From Herbaspirillum sp. GW103 (GTDB lineage Bacteria > Pseudomonadota > Gammaproteobacteria > Burkholderiales > Burkholderiaceae_D), in NCBI RefSeq assembly GCF_000261365.1, contig NZ_AJVC01000004.1, positions 186,001 to 250,000 of the forward strand: a stretch of 64,000 bases of DNA. Reading direction: 5' to 3'. The notes beneath the pieces are model-generated. The model made no database searches, was not told the origin of the DNA, and saw only the letters and a program-made list of their open reading frames with translations. The position numbers and the translations under genes are program-made. This document shows, piece after piece, positions 1 to 9,615 of this stretch. Each line of letters starts with the position of its first letter. Within the stretch, counting starts at the first letter, position 1.

Positions 1-1046
1 AGGCGGCGGCGGTGCAGCGTCTGTTCCCGCTGTCGCTGGCGGCCGAAGGCAGTTGCACCATCGGCGGCAATCTCTCCACCAATGCCGGCGGCACCGGCGT
101 GCTGCGCTATGGCAACACGCGCGAACTGTGCCTGGGGCTGGAAGTGGTCACGGCCGCGGGCGAAGTCATGAGCAGCCTCAAGGGCCTGCGCAAGGACAAT
201 ACCGGCTACGACCTGCGCGACCTCTTCATCGGCGCCGAAGGTACGCTGGGCATCATCACCGCTGCCGTGCTCAAATTGTTCCCGCAACCGCGCGCGCAAT
301 TGACTGCCCTGGTGGCGCTGCAGACCCCGGCGCAGGCCTTGCAGCTGTTGCAGCGGGCGCAAGCGCGTTGCGGCTCGGCGCTCACCGGTTTCGAACTGAT
401 GTCGCACTTCTGCCTGCAGCTGGTCTGCAAGCATTTCCCCGAGCAGCGCCTGCCCTTTGCGCAGGCGCATCCGCAATACGTCCTGCTGGAACTGTCGGAC
501 AACGAATCCGAAGAACACGCCCGCACCCTCTTCGAAACCCTGATCGGCGAGGCCCTCGACGAGGGGCTGGTCGACGATGCCGTGATCGCCGCCTCGCTGG
601 CGCAATCCCGGGCGCTGTGGCGACTGCGCGAAAGCATCTCGATGGCGCAGGCGCATGAAGGCAAGAACATCAAGCACGACATCTCGGTGCCGATCTCGCG
701 CATCGCCGACTTCATGGAAGTGACCGACGCCCTGGTGCAGGAGACGGCGCCGGGTTGCCGCATGGTCAGTTTCGGCCACCTGGGCGATGGCAACCTGCAC
801 TACAACGTCTCGCCGCCGCTGGGCGTGGCCGATGCCGACTTTCTGGCGCGCCAGGGCGACATCAACCGCGTGGTGCATGACAGCGTGGACCGCTTCGGCG
901 GCTCGATCTCGGCAGAGCACGGATTGGGGGCCTTGAAGCGCGAGGAAATCCTGCGCTACAAGTCGCCGGTGGAATTGCGCCTGATGCGCGCCATCAAGCA
1001 GGCGCTGGACCCGCAGCACCTGATGAATCCGGGCAAGGTGCTGTGA
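1..1046 (+). CDS. FAD-binding oxidase, GlcD/D-2-hydroxyacid dehydrogenase type (5' truncated by window edge)
   Basis: C-terminal roughly three quarters of a VAO/PCMH-type flavoprotein; the frame is open from base 3, so the true start lies before the window and about 120 residues are missing compared with the usual 460-480. The visible part begins inside the FAD-binding domain (the GGNLSTNAGG stretch that contacts the flavin) and runs through the FAD-oxidase C domain. The metal/substrate histidine motif GHLGDGNLH and the terminal SAEHGLG motif are intact. Family members oxidise D-lactate, glycolate or D-2-hydroxyglutarate; the substrate cannot be told from sequence. The gene ends with MNPGKVL, the usual family terminus. 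Confidence 0.9.
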   Translation, partial: AAAVQRLFPLSLAAEGSCTIGGNLSTNAGGTGVLRYGNTRELCLGLEVVTAAGEVMSSLKGLRKDNTGYDLRDLFIGAEGTLGIITAAVLKLFPQPRAQLTALVALQTPAQALQLLQRAQARCGSALTGFELMSHFCLQLVCKHFPEQRLPFAQAHPQYVLLELSDNESEEHARTLFETLIGEALDEGLVDDAVIAASLAQSRALWRLRESISMAQAHEGKNIKHDISVPISRIADFMEVTDALVQETAPGCRMVSFGHLGDGNLHYNVSPPLGVADADFLARQGDINRVVHDSVDRFGGSISAEHGLGALKREEILRYKSPVELRLMRAIKQALDPQHLMNPGKVL

Positions 1047-1243
1047 GGCCCGTTTGACGCACTCGTCAGGCACGCACAACAAAAAGGGACGGACGCCACT
1101 ACTAGCCGTCCGCCCCAACCTCCCCCTCAGGAGCCTGCCTGAAACGCTGGCCTGCCTTGCGTTTCCCCATGTCGTGATCTTTGCATCAAGCTCGCTTTTC
1201 CAATCCGAGGAATAGCAGGCGATGCCACGGCCAATTTGTGAAT

Positions 1244-3370
1244 TCAGGCCGCCGTCTTGTGCTGCGCGTGCTCCGTGGGCAGCCTCGTCTGGTCCTGGGT
1301 CTGCTCGCGCATGGTCTGCAAGAACAGGTCCGGCGCCATCGGTCGTCCCAGCAGATAGCCCTGCAGGGCGTCGCATCCGGCCTCATGCAGGAACTGCTGC
1401 TGGCGCTCGGTCTCCACGCCTTCGGCCACGATACGCAGGTTCAGTGTGCGGCCCAGGGCGACGATGGCCGAGACAATGGCGGCATCCTCGGTGCCTTCGC
1501 TGAGATCGCGCACGAAACCGCGATCGATCTTCAATTCATTGGCCGGCAGGCGCTTCAGGTACAGCAGGCTGGAATAGCCGGTACCGAAATCATCGATGGA
1601 AATCTCCACGCCCAGGTCGGCGATCTTCTGCAGCGTCTGCAGGCTTTGCTCGGTATTGCTCATGGCCGTCGATTCGGTCACCTCCAGCGTCAGGCTCGAA
1701 GGCGGCAGCTGGTGTTTCTCCAGCGCAGCGCACACCACCTTCAGCAGATGCGGATCGGCAAACTGCACCGGCGACAGGTTGACGGCGATCTTCCAGTGCG
1801 TGTAACCCAGGGCCAGCCACTCGTGCATCTGGCGACAGGCTTCATCCAGCACCCATGCGCCGATCGGGATGATGAGGCCGGAGCGCTCGGCCAGGCCGAT
1901 GAATTCATCCGGCCCCACCAGTCCGCGCTGCGGATGCTGCCAGCGCAACAGCGCCTCGGCGCCCAGCACCGGGCCATCGGGCAGGCTGAACTTGGGCTGG
2001 TAGACCAGCCGGAACTGCTTGCGCTCGAGCGCCACCCGCAAATCCTGCAGCCATTGCAACTGGTGCTGCGCATTGGCATTCATCGAAGGTTCGAAGAAGT
2101 TGTAGCCGTTGCGACCGGCGCGCTTGGTGTGATACATCGCGGCATCGGCATTGATGACCAGGTCGTGGCGCGTGGCGCCATCTTCCGGATAGATGGCAAT
2201 GCCCACGCTGGCCGAGACGCGCAAATCCTGCTCGGCCAGGCGGAACGGCAGGTTGATCACCTCCACCAGCTTCTCGGCCACCGGCATGGCGTCTTCCGGC
2301 TGGCCCAGTTCGACCAGGATGACGAATTCGTCTCCGCCCAGGCGCGCCACCGTATCATGCGCGCGCATGGCCCCGGTCAGACGCTGCGCCACCTCCACCA
2401 GCAGGCGGTCGCCCACATGATGGCCGAGCGAATCGTTGATGGCCTTGAAGCCATCCAGGTCCATGAACATCAGCGCGAAATGTCCCCGGCTGCGCGCGGC
2501 CTTGTTGATGGCCTGGGTCAGCCGGTCTTCCAGCAAGGTGCGGTTGGGCAGCCGGGTCAGTTGGTCGTGCAGCACCATCTGCGTCAGTTCTTCATTGGCT
2601 TCGGCCAGGGAACGCGCCAGCTTGGCGGTGCGCGACTCCAGCCGTGCATCCAGCACCGAGGTCAGCAAGGCGATGGTCAGCACCGCCAGCGTGACCACGA
2701 TGATGAGGATCGCCAGCCAGCCCGTGCCCACGCCCTCGCGCGCGGACATGCACACTGAACCCATGGGGAAGGTGGCGGCCGCCATGCCGGTGTAGTGCAT
2801 GCCGACGATGGCCACGCCCATCACCACCGAGGCACCGGCACGGGCCGCCCGCACGTGCGGCGTATTCCTGCGCAGGCTGAAAGCGATCCACAGCGCCGCC
2901 GCCGACGCCGCCACGGCGATCAGAATAGAGGCCGCGAACAGTCCCAGGTCGTAATCGATACCGGGCTGCATGCGCATGGCCGCCATGCCGGTGTAGTGCA
3001 TGCCGGCAATGCCCATGCCCATGAGCAGCGCACTGCCCAGAAGCCGCCGCAGCGGCAGCTCGCTGCGGGTGACGATCCACAGCGCAAAGCCGGAGGTGGC
3101 CACGGCGATGAACAGCGAGAGCAGCGTGATCCAGGCGTCATAGCCCAGCGCAATGGGCAAGCGGAAGGCCAGCATGCCGATGAAGTGCATCGACCAGATG
3201 CCGACGCCCATGGCCACCGCCCCGCCGGCGAGCCAGAAGCGCGCCGCGCGCGAATGCTGATGGCTGGTGGTATTGATGCGCTCGGCCATATCCAGCGCCG
3301 TATAGGAGGCGAGGATGGCAACCAGCAGCGAGACGACAACCAGCAGCTTGTCGTAGGTAGCGATGAGCAT
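1244..3370 (-). CDS. MHYT sensor - GGDEF - EAL cyclic-di-GMP synthase/phosphodiesterase
   Basis: A 708-residue integral-membrane signalling protein. The N-terminal ~250 residues hold seven predicted membrane spans with three MHYT-type motifs (MHFIGM, MHYTGM, MHYTGM), a domain proposed to bind copper and sense O2, CO or NO. Next comes a GGDEF domain with intact RLGGDEF and an RAHD inhibitory (RxxD) site exactly five residues upstream, then an EAL domain with EALLRW, EVTES and DDFGTGYSS. Both catalytic domains therefore look active, so the protein could make or break c-di-GMP. Monocistronic; faces away from pldA across a 428-bp gap. The start ATG is the first in frame and begins just before the first membrane span. 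Confidence 0.93.
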   Translation of the reverse strand: MLIATYDKLLVVVSLLVAILASYTALDMAERINTTSHQHSRAARFWLAGGAVAMGVGIWSMHFIGMLAFRLPIALGYDAWITLLSLFIAVATSGFALWIVTRSELPLRRLLGSALLMGMGIAGMHYTGMAAMRMQPGIDYDLGLFAASILIAVAASAAALWIAFSLRRNTPHVRAARAGASVVMGVAIVGMHYTGMAAATFPMGSVCMSAREGVGTGWLAILIIVVTLAVLTIALLTSVLDARLESRTAKLARSLAEANEELTQMVLHDQLTRLPNRTLLEDRLTQAINKAARSRGHFALMFMDLDGFKAINDSLGHHVGDRLLVEVAQRLTGAMRAHDTVARLGGDEFVILVELGQPEDAMPVAEKLVEVINLPFRLAEQDLRVSASVGIAIYPEDGATRHDLVINADAAMYHTKRAGRNGYNFFEPSMNANAQHQLQWLQDLRVALERKQFRLVYQPKFSLPDGPVLGAEALLRWQHPQRGLVGPDEFIGLAERSGLIIPIGAWVLDEACRQMHEWLALGYTHWKIAVNLSPVQFADPHLLKVVCAALEKHQLPPSSLTLEVTESTAMSNTEQSLQTLQKIADLGVEISIDDFGTGYSSLLYLKRLPANELKIDRGFVRDLSEGTEDAAIVSAIVALGRTLNLRIVAEGVETERQQQFLHEAGCDALQGYLLGRPMAPDLFLQTMREQTQDQTRLPTEHAQHKTAA

Positions 3371-3798
3371 GTCGATGGGTAGTGCGTATCAGGACATCAA
3401 TTGAGCAAACGTCGCCAAAAGGAAAAAGGCAAAAAGGCAGACAGCTTGGCAACATGAACGACTTGCCATGAAGCTTAGAAGGCGCCGCATTGTCACACAA
3501 TCAGGAAATACCCGTTGTCATGTTGCCATTTTCAGGTGAACAATCGTCTCCTGGACGAGGCAAACCGGCAACAGTCATCGACCGTGTGCAACCCGGAATG
3601 ATCGTCCGTCCCTTATTGCGCGCATGCCGGGCATCCCATGCGCAGAAGATGACGCTGAAATGGCAACTTTATGCAATGCCATCGATCTGTTCACACGGCA
3701 GTGCGCGCATTGCAGCCTGGCAGGCGCAGCACGCCACAGGACAATCTGCAACAAAACAAAAAGTCACCAAAACACAACAAACTGACAACAAGGACAAT
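3371..3798. other. Intergenic region between divergent MHYT gene and pldA
   Basis: 428 bp without a supported gene. It must contain the promoters of both divergent genes. The frame of pldA stays open leftwards to 3490, but that extension is low in coding character and lacks a ribosome site. No convincing -35/-10 pair or dyad stands out apart from short A-rich runs close to the pldA start. Confidence 0.5.
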
Positions 3799-5139
3799 AT
3801 GCTCAGCTTATCCCAATCTCGCCCGCGCCCGGAAAAAGAGTGTCTGCCAGTGCGCAATCGCCTGTCGCGCCGCGTGATGCTGGCCCTGTGCGGTCTGGCC
3901 GCGCCCTGGTGGCTGGCTGCGCCAGCGCAGGCCGGCATCTCGATGGTGCAGCCGCCCAAGCGTATCGACGCCAGCAAGCCGCTGGAACTGACCCTGCTGG
4001 TCGCCGAGGATGAGCAGGCCGAACGCACTTACCAGTTGCCCGCCACGCTGCTGGTGGCGGCCTCGGCCGACATGATTCCGCCGCAGCAGATCGCCCTGCG
4101 GCGCGTCGATGGCGAGGACAGCCTGACCCTCAAACAAGGGCAATTCCGCAAGGTACGGTATCGCGGCGAGCTGCCGCGCCGCCTGCGCGGCATGGTGCGC
4201 ATCGAGCCCATCGGCATCGATGCCTCGCCGGTGCTGGTGGCGGTGGTACGTCCGGATGCCTCGCTGGGCCCCCTGCCGGAATCGCCCGACCTGATCAACA
4301 CGCCGCTGGCCGATTCGACCAGCAAGGTGGCACCGGTGGCGCCCTCGGCCACGGTACTCACACCCGGCGCCAATGCCTCGCCCACCGACAGCGCCCCGGC
4401 GGCCGAAGACATCCTCTCCAACAATCGTCGGCTGTCCTTCAATGAGCCGATGTATTTCACGGTGGGCCACAACAATGGCGACACCAATGCCCGCTTCCAG
4501 CTCAGTTTCAAGTTCCGCGTGTTCGTACCGGACGATCCGCGCTCGCGCAGCCTGCTCGACAATCTCTATCTGGGCTATACGCAATTCTCGCTATGGGACC
4601 TGTCGGCGCCCTCGGCGCCCTTCCGCGATACCAGCTATCGTCCGAGCCTGTATTACTACCTGCCCGACGTGGGCATCCAGAACGGCGTCTTCAGCCGTAT
4701 CGGCATCGCCACCGGCCTGGAGCACGAATCCAATGGCCGCGACGGTACCGCCTCGCGCAGCATCAACACCTATTTCGTCGAGCCGACCTTCAACTTCGGC
4801 AATCTGAACGACTATCACTTCAAGGTCGCGCCCAAGGTCTATGCCTATCTCGGCCCCACCCGCGACAATCCCGACATCGCCGACTATCGCGGCCACCTGG
4901 ACCTGAAACTGGCCTATGGCAAACCCGATGGAATGGAAGTGGCGACCACGCTGCGCAAGGGCAAGCTCGGTGGCAAGTACAGCGCCGAAACCCAGCTCAC
5001 CTACCCGCTCTCGCGTCTGCTGCCGGGCACCGCCGGCTACCTCATGGCCAGCTACTTCTACGGCTATGGCGAGAGCCTGCTGACCTACAACCAGAAGGAC
5101 CATCCGCAACTGCGCATCGGCTATGCGCTATGGCGATGA
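3799..5139 (+). CDS. pldA: Outer-membrane phospholipase A (PldA/OMPLA family)
   Basis: Start taken at the ATG with AAGGA about 5 bp upstream, giving 446 residues. A Tat- or Sec-like leader (RNRLSRRV followed by a hydrophobic run ending AQA) is followed by an extra ~170-residue N-terminal segment rich in Ala/Pro/Ser, then the phospholipase A1 barrel. The catalytic signature is visible: YRPSLYYY, then GLEHESNG (His and Ser of the triad) and a following SINTYF segment with Asn. The enzyme hydrolyses acyl chains from phospholipids in the outer leaflet and is Ca2+-dependent in E. coli. It is longer than the ~290-residue E. coli protein because of the N-terminal extension, which is seen in betaproteobacterial members. 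Confidence 0.93.
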   Translation: MLSLSQSRPRPEKECLPVRNRLSRRVMLALCGLAAPWWLAAPAQAGISMVQPPKRIDASKPLELTLLVAEDEQAERTYQLPATLLVAASADMIPPQQIALRRVDGEDSLTLKQGQFRKVRYRGELPRRLRGMVRIEPIGIDASPVLVAVVRPDASLGPLPESPDLINTPLADSTSKVAPVAPSATVLTPGANASPTDSAPAAEDILSNNRRLSFNEPMYFTVGHNNGDTNARFQLSFKFRVFVPDDPRSRSLLDNLYLGYTQFSLWDLSAPSAPFRDTSYRPSLYYYLPDVGIQNGVFSRIGIATGLEHESNGRDGTASRSINTYFVEPTFNFGNLNDYHFKVAPKVYAYLGPTRDNPDIADYRGHLDLKLAYGKPDGMEVATTLRKGKLGGKYSAETQLTYPLSRLLPGTAGYLMASYFYGYGESLLTYNQKDHPQLRIGYALWR

Positions 5140-5161
5140 GCCCTGCATATCGGGCCTGATG

Positions 5162-5193
5162 CAAAAAGGGGATGCGGCTGCATCCCCTTTTTG
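5162..5193. terminator. Bidirectional Rho-independent terminator between pldA and gor
   Basis: A perfect hairpin with arms GGGGATGC and GCATCCCC around GGCT, flanked by AAAAA on the left and TTTTT on the right. It can end both the rightward pldA and the leftward gor transcripts, which converge here. Confidence 0.92.
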
Positions 5194-5214
5194 CTCTGCG
5201 CGACGATGGCGGAC

Positions 5215-6582
5215 TCAGGCCACGGGTGTGCGCATGGTCACGAACTCCTCGGCCGAGGTCGGATGGATGCCGATGGTGCTGTCGAACTGCGCCTTGGTAG
5301 CGCCGCATTGCAGGGCTACCGCAAAGCCCTGGATCACTTCGCCGGCATCGCTGCCGACCATGTGGACGCCGAGTACCCGGTCGGTCCTGGAATCGACCAC
5401 AAGCTTCATGAAGGTGCGTTCGGTATTGCGCGAGAGGGTGTTCTTGAGCGGCTTGAAGTCCGTTCTGAAGATTTTTACTTCACCATGCTCGCGACGCGCC
5501 TGTTCTTCGGTCAGTCCCACGGTGCCCACATTGGGATGACTGAAGACTGCTGTCGGAATGTTGCGATAGGACATGACCCGTTCGCCCTTGCCGAACAGAC
5601 GCGCCACCACCACCATCGCCTCGGCCAGGGCGACCGGCGTCAGGGCCACGCGATCGATCACGTCGCCCACGGCCAGGATCGAGGCGACGCTGCTCTCGAA
5701 TTGCTCATTGACCACCACGGCGCCATTGTCCTTGAGCGTGACACCGGCCTTCTCCAGCCCCAGCCCGCGCGTATTGGGTGTGCGTCCGGTGGCAAAGAGC
5801 ACGCACTCGGCGGCCAGGGTCTCGCCGTTGGTCAGGCGCACCTGCTTGACGCTGTCCTCACCCGCATGGGGTGCTTCGATGGCGGCGATGCTGGCATCGA
5901 AGACCAGGCGGATACCCTTCTTGGCCATTTCATCGGCCAGGTGGATACCCAGGTCCGCATCCATGTTGCGCAGCAGGCGTTCGCGGCGATAGACCAGCGT
6001 GACCTCGGTGCCCAGACCATTCAGGATGGATGCCAGCTCCACTGCGATATAGCCACCGCCCAGCACCACCGCGCGTTTCGGCAGGCCCTTGAGGTGGAAG
6101 AAATCATCTGAGGTGATGCCCAGCTCGCTGCCCGGAATCTGCGGCTTGTCGGGATGGCCGCCGGTGGCCACCAGGATGTGGCGGGCAGTGAAGCGCTTGC
6201 CCTCGACGCTGACGGTGTGCGCATCCTCCACCGTGGCAAAGCCGCGATGCAGGCTCACGTTGGCACCGTCGAGCAGGCGCTGGTAGATATCGTTGAGATG
6301 GGCGATCTCGCGGTCCTTGTTGGCGATCAGGGCCGACCAGTCGAAGGTGGGCTGGCCGTGCAAGGTCCAGCCGTAACCGGCGGCATCGGCGAAATCCTCG
6401 TGGAAATGGGCGCTGTAGGACATCAGCTTCTTGGGAATGCAGCCGACGTTGACGCAGGTGCCGCCCAGATCGCCCTTCTCGGCCAGGCCCACGCGGGCCC
6501 CGGCCTGACCGGCGAAGCGCGCCGCGCGCACGCCGCCGGAACCGCCGCCGATGGTGAAGAGGTCGTAATCGTATTGGCTCAT
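5215..6582 (-). CDS. gor: Glutathione-disulfide reductase
   Basis: 455-residue class I pyridine nucleotide-disulfide oxidoreductase reducing GSSG with NADPH. The N-terminal FAD dinucleotide fold (IGGGSGGVRAAR) is followed by the redox disulfide GGTCVNVGCIPKK (Cys43/Cys48), an NAD(P)H fold (VVLGGGYIAVELA), and the C-terminal dimerisation domain ending in the catalytic HPTSAEE motif. The GGTCVNVGC context is that of glutathione reductase rather than dihydrolipoamide dehydrogenase or mercuric reductase. The start is the ATG preceded by GGAGAAACC; the longer open frame upstream lacks a ribosome site and runs into the neighbouring gene. It converges on pldA. Confidence 0.95.
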   Translation of the reverse strand: MSQYDYDLFTIGGGSGGVRAARFAGQAGARVGLAEKGDLGGTCVNVGCIPKKLMSYSAHFHEDFADAAGYGWTLHGQPTFDWSALIANKDREIAHLNDIYQRLLDGANVSLHRGFATVEDAHTVSVEGKRFTARHILVATGGHPDKPQIPGSELGITSDDFFHLKGLPKRAVVLGGGYIAVELASILNGLGTEVTLVYRRERLLRNMDADLGIHLADEMAKKGIRLVFDASIAAIEAPHAGEDSVKQVRLTNGETLAAECVLFATGRTPNTRGLGLEKAGVTLKDNGAVVVNEQFESSVASILAVGDVIDRVALTPVALAEAMVVVARLFGKGERVMSYRNIPTAVFSHPNVGTVGLTEEQARREHGEVKIFRTDFKPLKNTLSRNTERTFMKLVVDSRTDRVLGVHMVGSDAGEVIQGFAVALQCGATKAQFDSTIGIHPTSAEEFVTMRTPVA

Positions 6583-6646
6583 GGTTTCTCCAGAGAGTGG
6601 CCGCAGCCCCCTGGCTACGCCCTTTTTTGGTCTTTGCATCTTTGCG

Positions 6647-8302
6647 TTATGCGGGCGGAAGCGCGCTTTGCAAGCCCGCACGGCGCCGGCCATCGAGCGC
6701 CCGCATCACCAGCAGCACCGGCGCCAGTCCCACCAGCACGATGGACAAGGCGGGCAGCGCCGCCTCGCCCAGACGCTCGTCGCGCGCCAGGTTGTGCGCG
6801 ATCACGGCCAGGGTATCGGTATCGAAGGGCCGCAACAGCAAGGTGGCCGGCAATTCCTTGACCACATCGACGAACACCATCAGCGCCGCCACCGCCAGCG
6901 AGCGCCACAGCAACGGCATGTGCAGGCGCCAGGCAATCACCGCGCGCGAACTGCCGAGCGTGCGCGCCGCTTCATCGAGGCTGGCCGGAATGCGCGTGTA
7001 GCCGGACTCCACCGACTGCACCGCAACCGCCGTGAAGCGTACCAGATACGCGTAGATCACGCCCAGCGAGCTGGCCGTGAGCAGCACACCCAGGCCCGCC
7101 GTCGGCCACAGTGCCTGCAACCAGGCCACCGGCAGCAGGATGCCGACCGCGATGACCGAGCCGGGAATGGCATAGCCCATCCCCGCCAGCCGAGCGGTCA
7201 GCCGCAGCACGGCACCCTGCACAGGCGGCAGGTGCGCGCGGCGCAGCGCGAAGCACAGGCCCAGCGCCAGCAGGATGGCCGCCGCTGCGGCCATGCCGCC
7301 GAAGCGGAAACTGTTCCAGACCCAGCCGCCATAGCGGGTCAGATCGAAGGCGGGCATGGCCGCATCAGGACGGCCCCACTGCCCGGCCCACAACTGCAAC
7401 AGGATCGCCACCGGCAGCACGAAACCCAGCAGCACCGGCAGGCCGCACACCGCCCATGCGATCAGCGTATGCGGGCGTGACAACTGCGGCAGCTGCGCCT
7501 CGGCACCCTCCGCGCCGCGCCCGCCACGTGTGGCCGCAAAGCGCATGCGCCCCTGCTCGCGCCGCTCCAGCCACAGCAGCACCGCCACGAAGAGCAGCAG
7601 CAGCGAGGCATACTGGGCCGCAGCGATGCGGTCATCCAGCACCACCCAGGCCTTGTAGATGCCGGTGGTGAAGGTGGTCAATCCGAAGTAGGCCGAGACA
7701 CCGTAATCGGCCAGCGTCTCCATCAGCGCCAGCGCCGCCCCGGCCGCCAGTGCCGGACGCGCCAGCGGCAAGGCCACGCGACGGATGCGTTCGGACAGGG
7801 GCGTACCCAGCATGCGCGCCGCTTCCATCAGCTGCATGCCGCGCTCGGACAGTGCATTGCGCGCCAGCAGGTAAGCGTAGGGATAGAGCGTGAAGACGAA
7901 CATGCACACCGCCCCCGGCAAGCCACGCACGTCCATGCGCCAGCCCGGGAACCAGCCGCGCAGCGTGCTCTGCACCGCGCCCGCGTATTGCAGGAAATCG
8001 GTATAGGCGTAAGCCGAAACGTAGGCCGGCATGGCCATCGGCAAGAGCAAGGCCCAGGACAGCGCCTGCCGTCCGCGAAACTCGAACAGACTCACCGTCA
8101 CCGCAGCCGCCCCACCGACGATGACCACCCCCAGCGGCACCATCAGCGCCAGCCAACCTGAGGTGGCCAGGTAGCCGGGCAGCACGGTCTGCATCTGCTG
8201 GCGCAGATTGTCGATGCCGGCCGCATCCAGACCGAACCAGGCAGCGAGGATGCCGAAGAGCGGCAAGGCGATCAGGACAGCGAGCAAACCGATGATGTGC
8301 AT
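6647..8302 (-). CDS. Iron(III)-type ABC transporter permease (FbpB/SfuB family, two fused TM domains)
   Basis: About 551 residues with around 12 hydrophobic spans: two tandem binding-protein-dependent permease domains in one chain, typical of Fe3+ or thiamine-type importers. Two EAA cytoplasmic loops contact the ATPase: EAARMLGTPLSERI near residue 210 and EAARTLGSSRAVI near residue 450. The start chosen is the ATG that places a membrane span immediately at the N terminus; upstream sequence is open but non-hydrophobic, and the ribosome site is weak. It is divergent from its probable ATPase partner at 8412. No periplasmic ferric-binding protein gene is present nearby. Confidence 0.87.
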   Translation of the reverse strand: MHIIGLLAVLIALPLFGILAAWFGLDAAGIDNLRQQMQTVLPGYLATSGWLALMVPLGVVIVGGAAAVTVSLFEFRGRQALSWALLLPMAMPAYVSAYAYTDFLQYAGAVQSTLRGWFPGWRMDVRGLPGAVCMFVFTLYPYAYLLARNALSERGMQLMEAARMLGTPLSERIRRVALPLARPALAAGAALALMETLADYGVSAYFGLTTFTTGIYKAWVVLDDRIAAAQYASLLLLFVAVLLWLERREQGRMRFAATRGGRGAEGAEAQLPQLSRPHTLIAWAVCGLPVLLGFVLPVAILLQLWAGQWGRPDAAMPAFDLTRYGGWVWNSFRFGGMAAAAAILLALGLCFALRRAHLPPVQGAVLRLTARLAGMGYAIPGSVIAVGILLPVAWLQALWPTAGLGVLLTASSLGVIYAYLVRFTAVAVQSVESGYTRIPASLDEAARTLGSSRAVIAWRLHMPLLWRSLAVAALMVFVDVVKELPATLLLRPFDTDTLAVIAHNLARDERLGEAALPALSIVLVGLAPVLLVMRALDGRRRAGLQSALPPA

Positions 8303-8411
8303 AGCGAAAAGCGGCCAGAAGAAAGAATTGCCAGGAGAAGTCTGCGGTCCATGCGCTACACTGCGCACTCCGAGACAAACGCGAATTGTAACCATTTCAT
8401 CGAGCCTGCCC

Positions 8412-9557
8412 ATGTTTCTGGAAGTCGAACACGTCAGCATCCGTTATCCCCGCACTGCCCACCCTGCCGTCGAGGCCGTCTCGCTGCGCCTGCAGCCGGG
8501 CGAGCTGGGCGCGCTGATTGGCCCCTCCGGCAGCGGCAAGACCAGCCTGTTGCGCGCCGTAGCCGGGCTGGAACCGGCGCAGTCGGGCCGCATCCGGCTC
8601 GATGGGCAGTTGCTGGAAGGCGATGGCGTACGCGTGCCGGCCGAGGCGCGGCGCATCGGGATGGTGTTCCAGGATTTCGCGCTGTTCCCGCATCTGGACG
8701 TGGCGGCCAACATCGGCTTTGGTTTGCGCGGCATGGCGCGTGCGCAGCGTGACGAGATCGTGGCGCAGATGCTGGCCCTGGTGGGCCTGCCCGAGGCCGG
8801 CCGCAAGTTCCCGCACCAGCTCTCCGGTGGCCAGCAGCAACGCATCGCGCTGGCACGCGCACTGGCGCCGCAACCGCGCCTGCTGTTGCTGGACGAACCG
8901 TTTTCCAGCCTGGACGTGGAACTGCGCGAGCGCCTGGCCCATGACGTGCGCGACATCCTCAAGCGCACCGGCACCACGGCCTTGATGGTGACGCACGACC
9001 AGATGGAAGCCTTTGCGGTGGCCGATGTGGTGGGCGTGATGCGGCAGGGCCGGCTGGAGCAATGGGATACGCCGTACGCCCTGTATCACCGCCCGGCCAC
9101 CCGCTTTGCGGCCGATTTCATCGGGCATGGGGTCTTGCTGCGTGGGGAAGTGCAGCCTGCGGCGAGCACCGGTCCCCAGACAGACATCGAGGTCCGCACG
9201 GCAGCGGGACTATTGCGCGGCCTGGTGCCGGAGGATGCCGTCAATGCAGAGGGAACGCAGGTCGATGTGCTGCTGCGCGCTGACGATGTGATGCACGACG
9301 ACGCCTCGCCATTGCAGGCACGCGTAGTACGCAAGTCATTCCGGGGGGCGGAATTTCTCTACACCCTGGCACTGGAGAACGGCCAGCAACTGCTTTCACT
9401 GGTGCCCTCGCATCACGATCATGCGGTCGGCGAATGGATAGGGATCAGGCTGGAGGTGACGCATTTGGTGACGTTTCCCAGCATGGAATCGTCATTGGCG
9501 GCGGCACCCTCCGCAACAGCGGAGACCACCCCCGTAGCCGCAGACAGTACCGCCTGA
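8412..9557 (+). CDS. Iron(III)-type ABC transporter ATP-binding protein (FbpC-like)
   Basis: 381 residues. Walker A GPSGSGKTS, Q-loop MVFQDFALFPHL, signature LSGGQQQRIALARAL, Walker B LLLLDEPFSSLD and a His switch (VTHDQ) are all intact. The C-terminal ~130 residues form a TOBE-like domain as in Fe3+/Pot-type ATPases, ending in a low-complexity Ala/Thr tail. It should energise the permease at 6647-8302, which is transcribed in the opposite direction from a shared ~110-bp promoter region. Start at the ATG directly before the first beta strand (MFLEVEHVSIRY); an open frame upstream overlaps the permease gene and is rejected. Confidence 0.9.
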   Translation: MFLEVEHVSIRYPRTAHPAVEAVSLRLQPGELGALIGPSGSGKTSLLRAVAGLEPAQSGRIRLDGQLLEGDGVRVPAEARRIGMVFQDFALFPHLDVAANIGFGLRGMARAQRDEIVAQMLALVGLPEAGRKFPHQLSGGQQQRIALARALAPQPRLLLLDEPFSSLDVELRERLAHDVRDILKRTGTTALMVTHDQMEAFAVADVVGVMRQGRLEQWDTPYALYHRPATRFAADFIGHGVLLRGEVQPAASTGPQTDIEVRTAAGLLRGLVPEDAVNAEGTQVDVLLRADDVMHDDASPLQARVVRKSFRGAEFLYTLALENGQQLLSLVPSHHDHAVGEWIGIRLEVTHLVTFPSMESSLAAAPSATAETTPVAADSTA

Positions 9558-9615
9558 TCCACCCCGGCCGCCCTCCCCAGGGCATCCACCACCAGCCAGT
9601 CAAGCGCACGCCGCA

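Noticed and set aside
1087..1121. GGACGG...CCGTCC hairpin after the FAD oxidase as a terminator
   Set aside because: Imperfect stem, long loop and no T run; function cannot be supported.
1181..2758. 525-codon plus-strand open frame antisense to the MHYT-GGDEF-EAL gene
   Set aside because: Product is His/Gln/Arg-rich with no domain, while the opposite strand encodes intact catalytic motifs; a typical shadow frame in GC-rich DNA.
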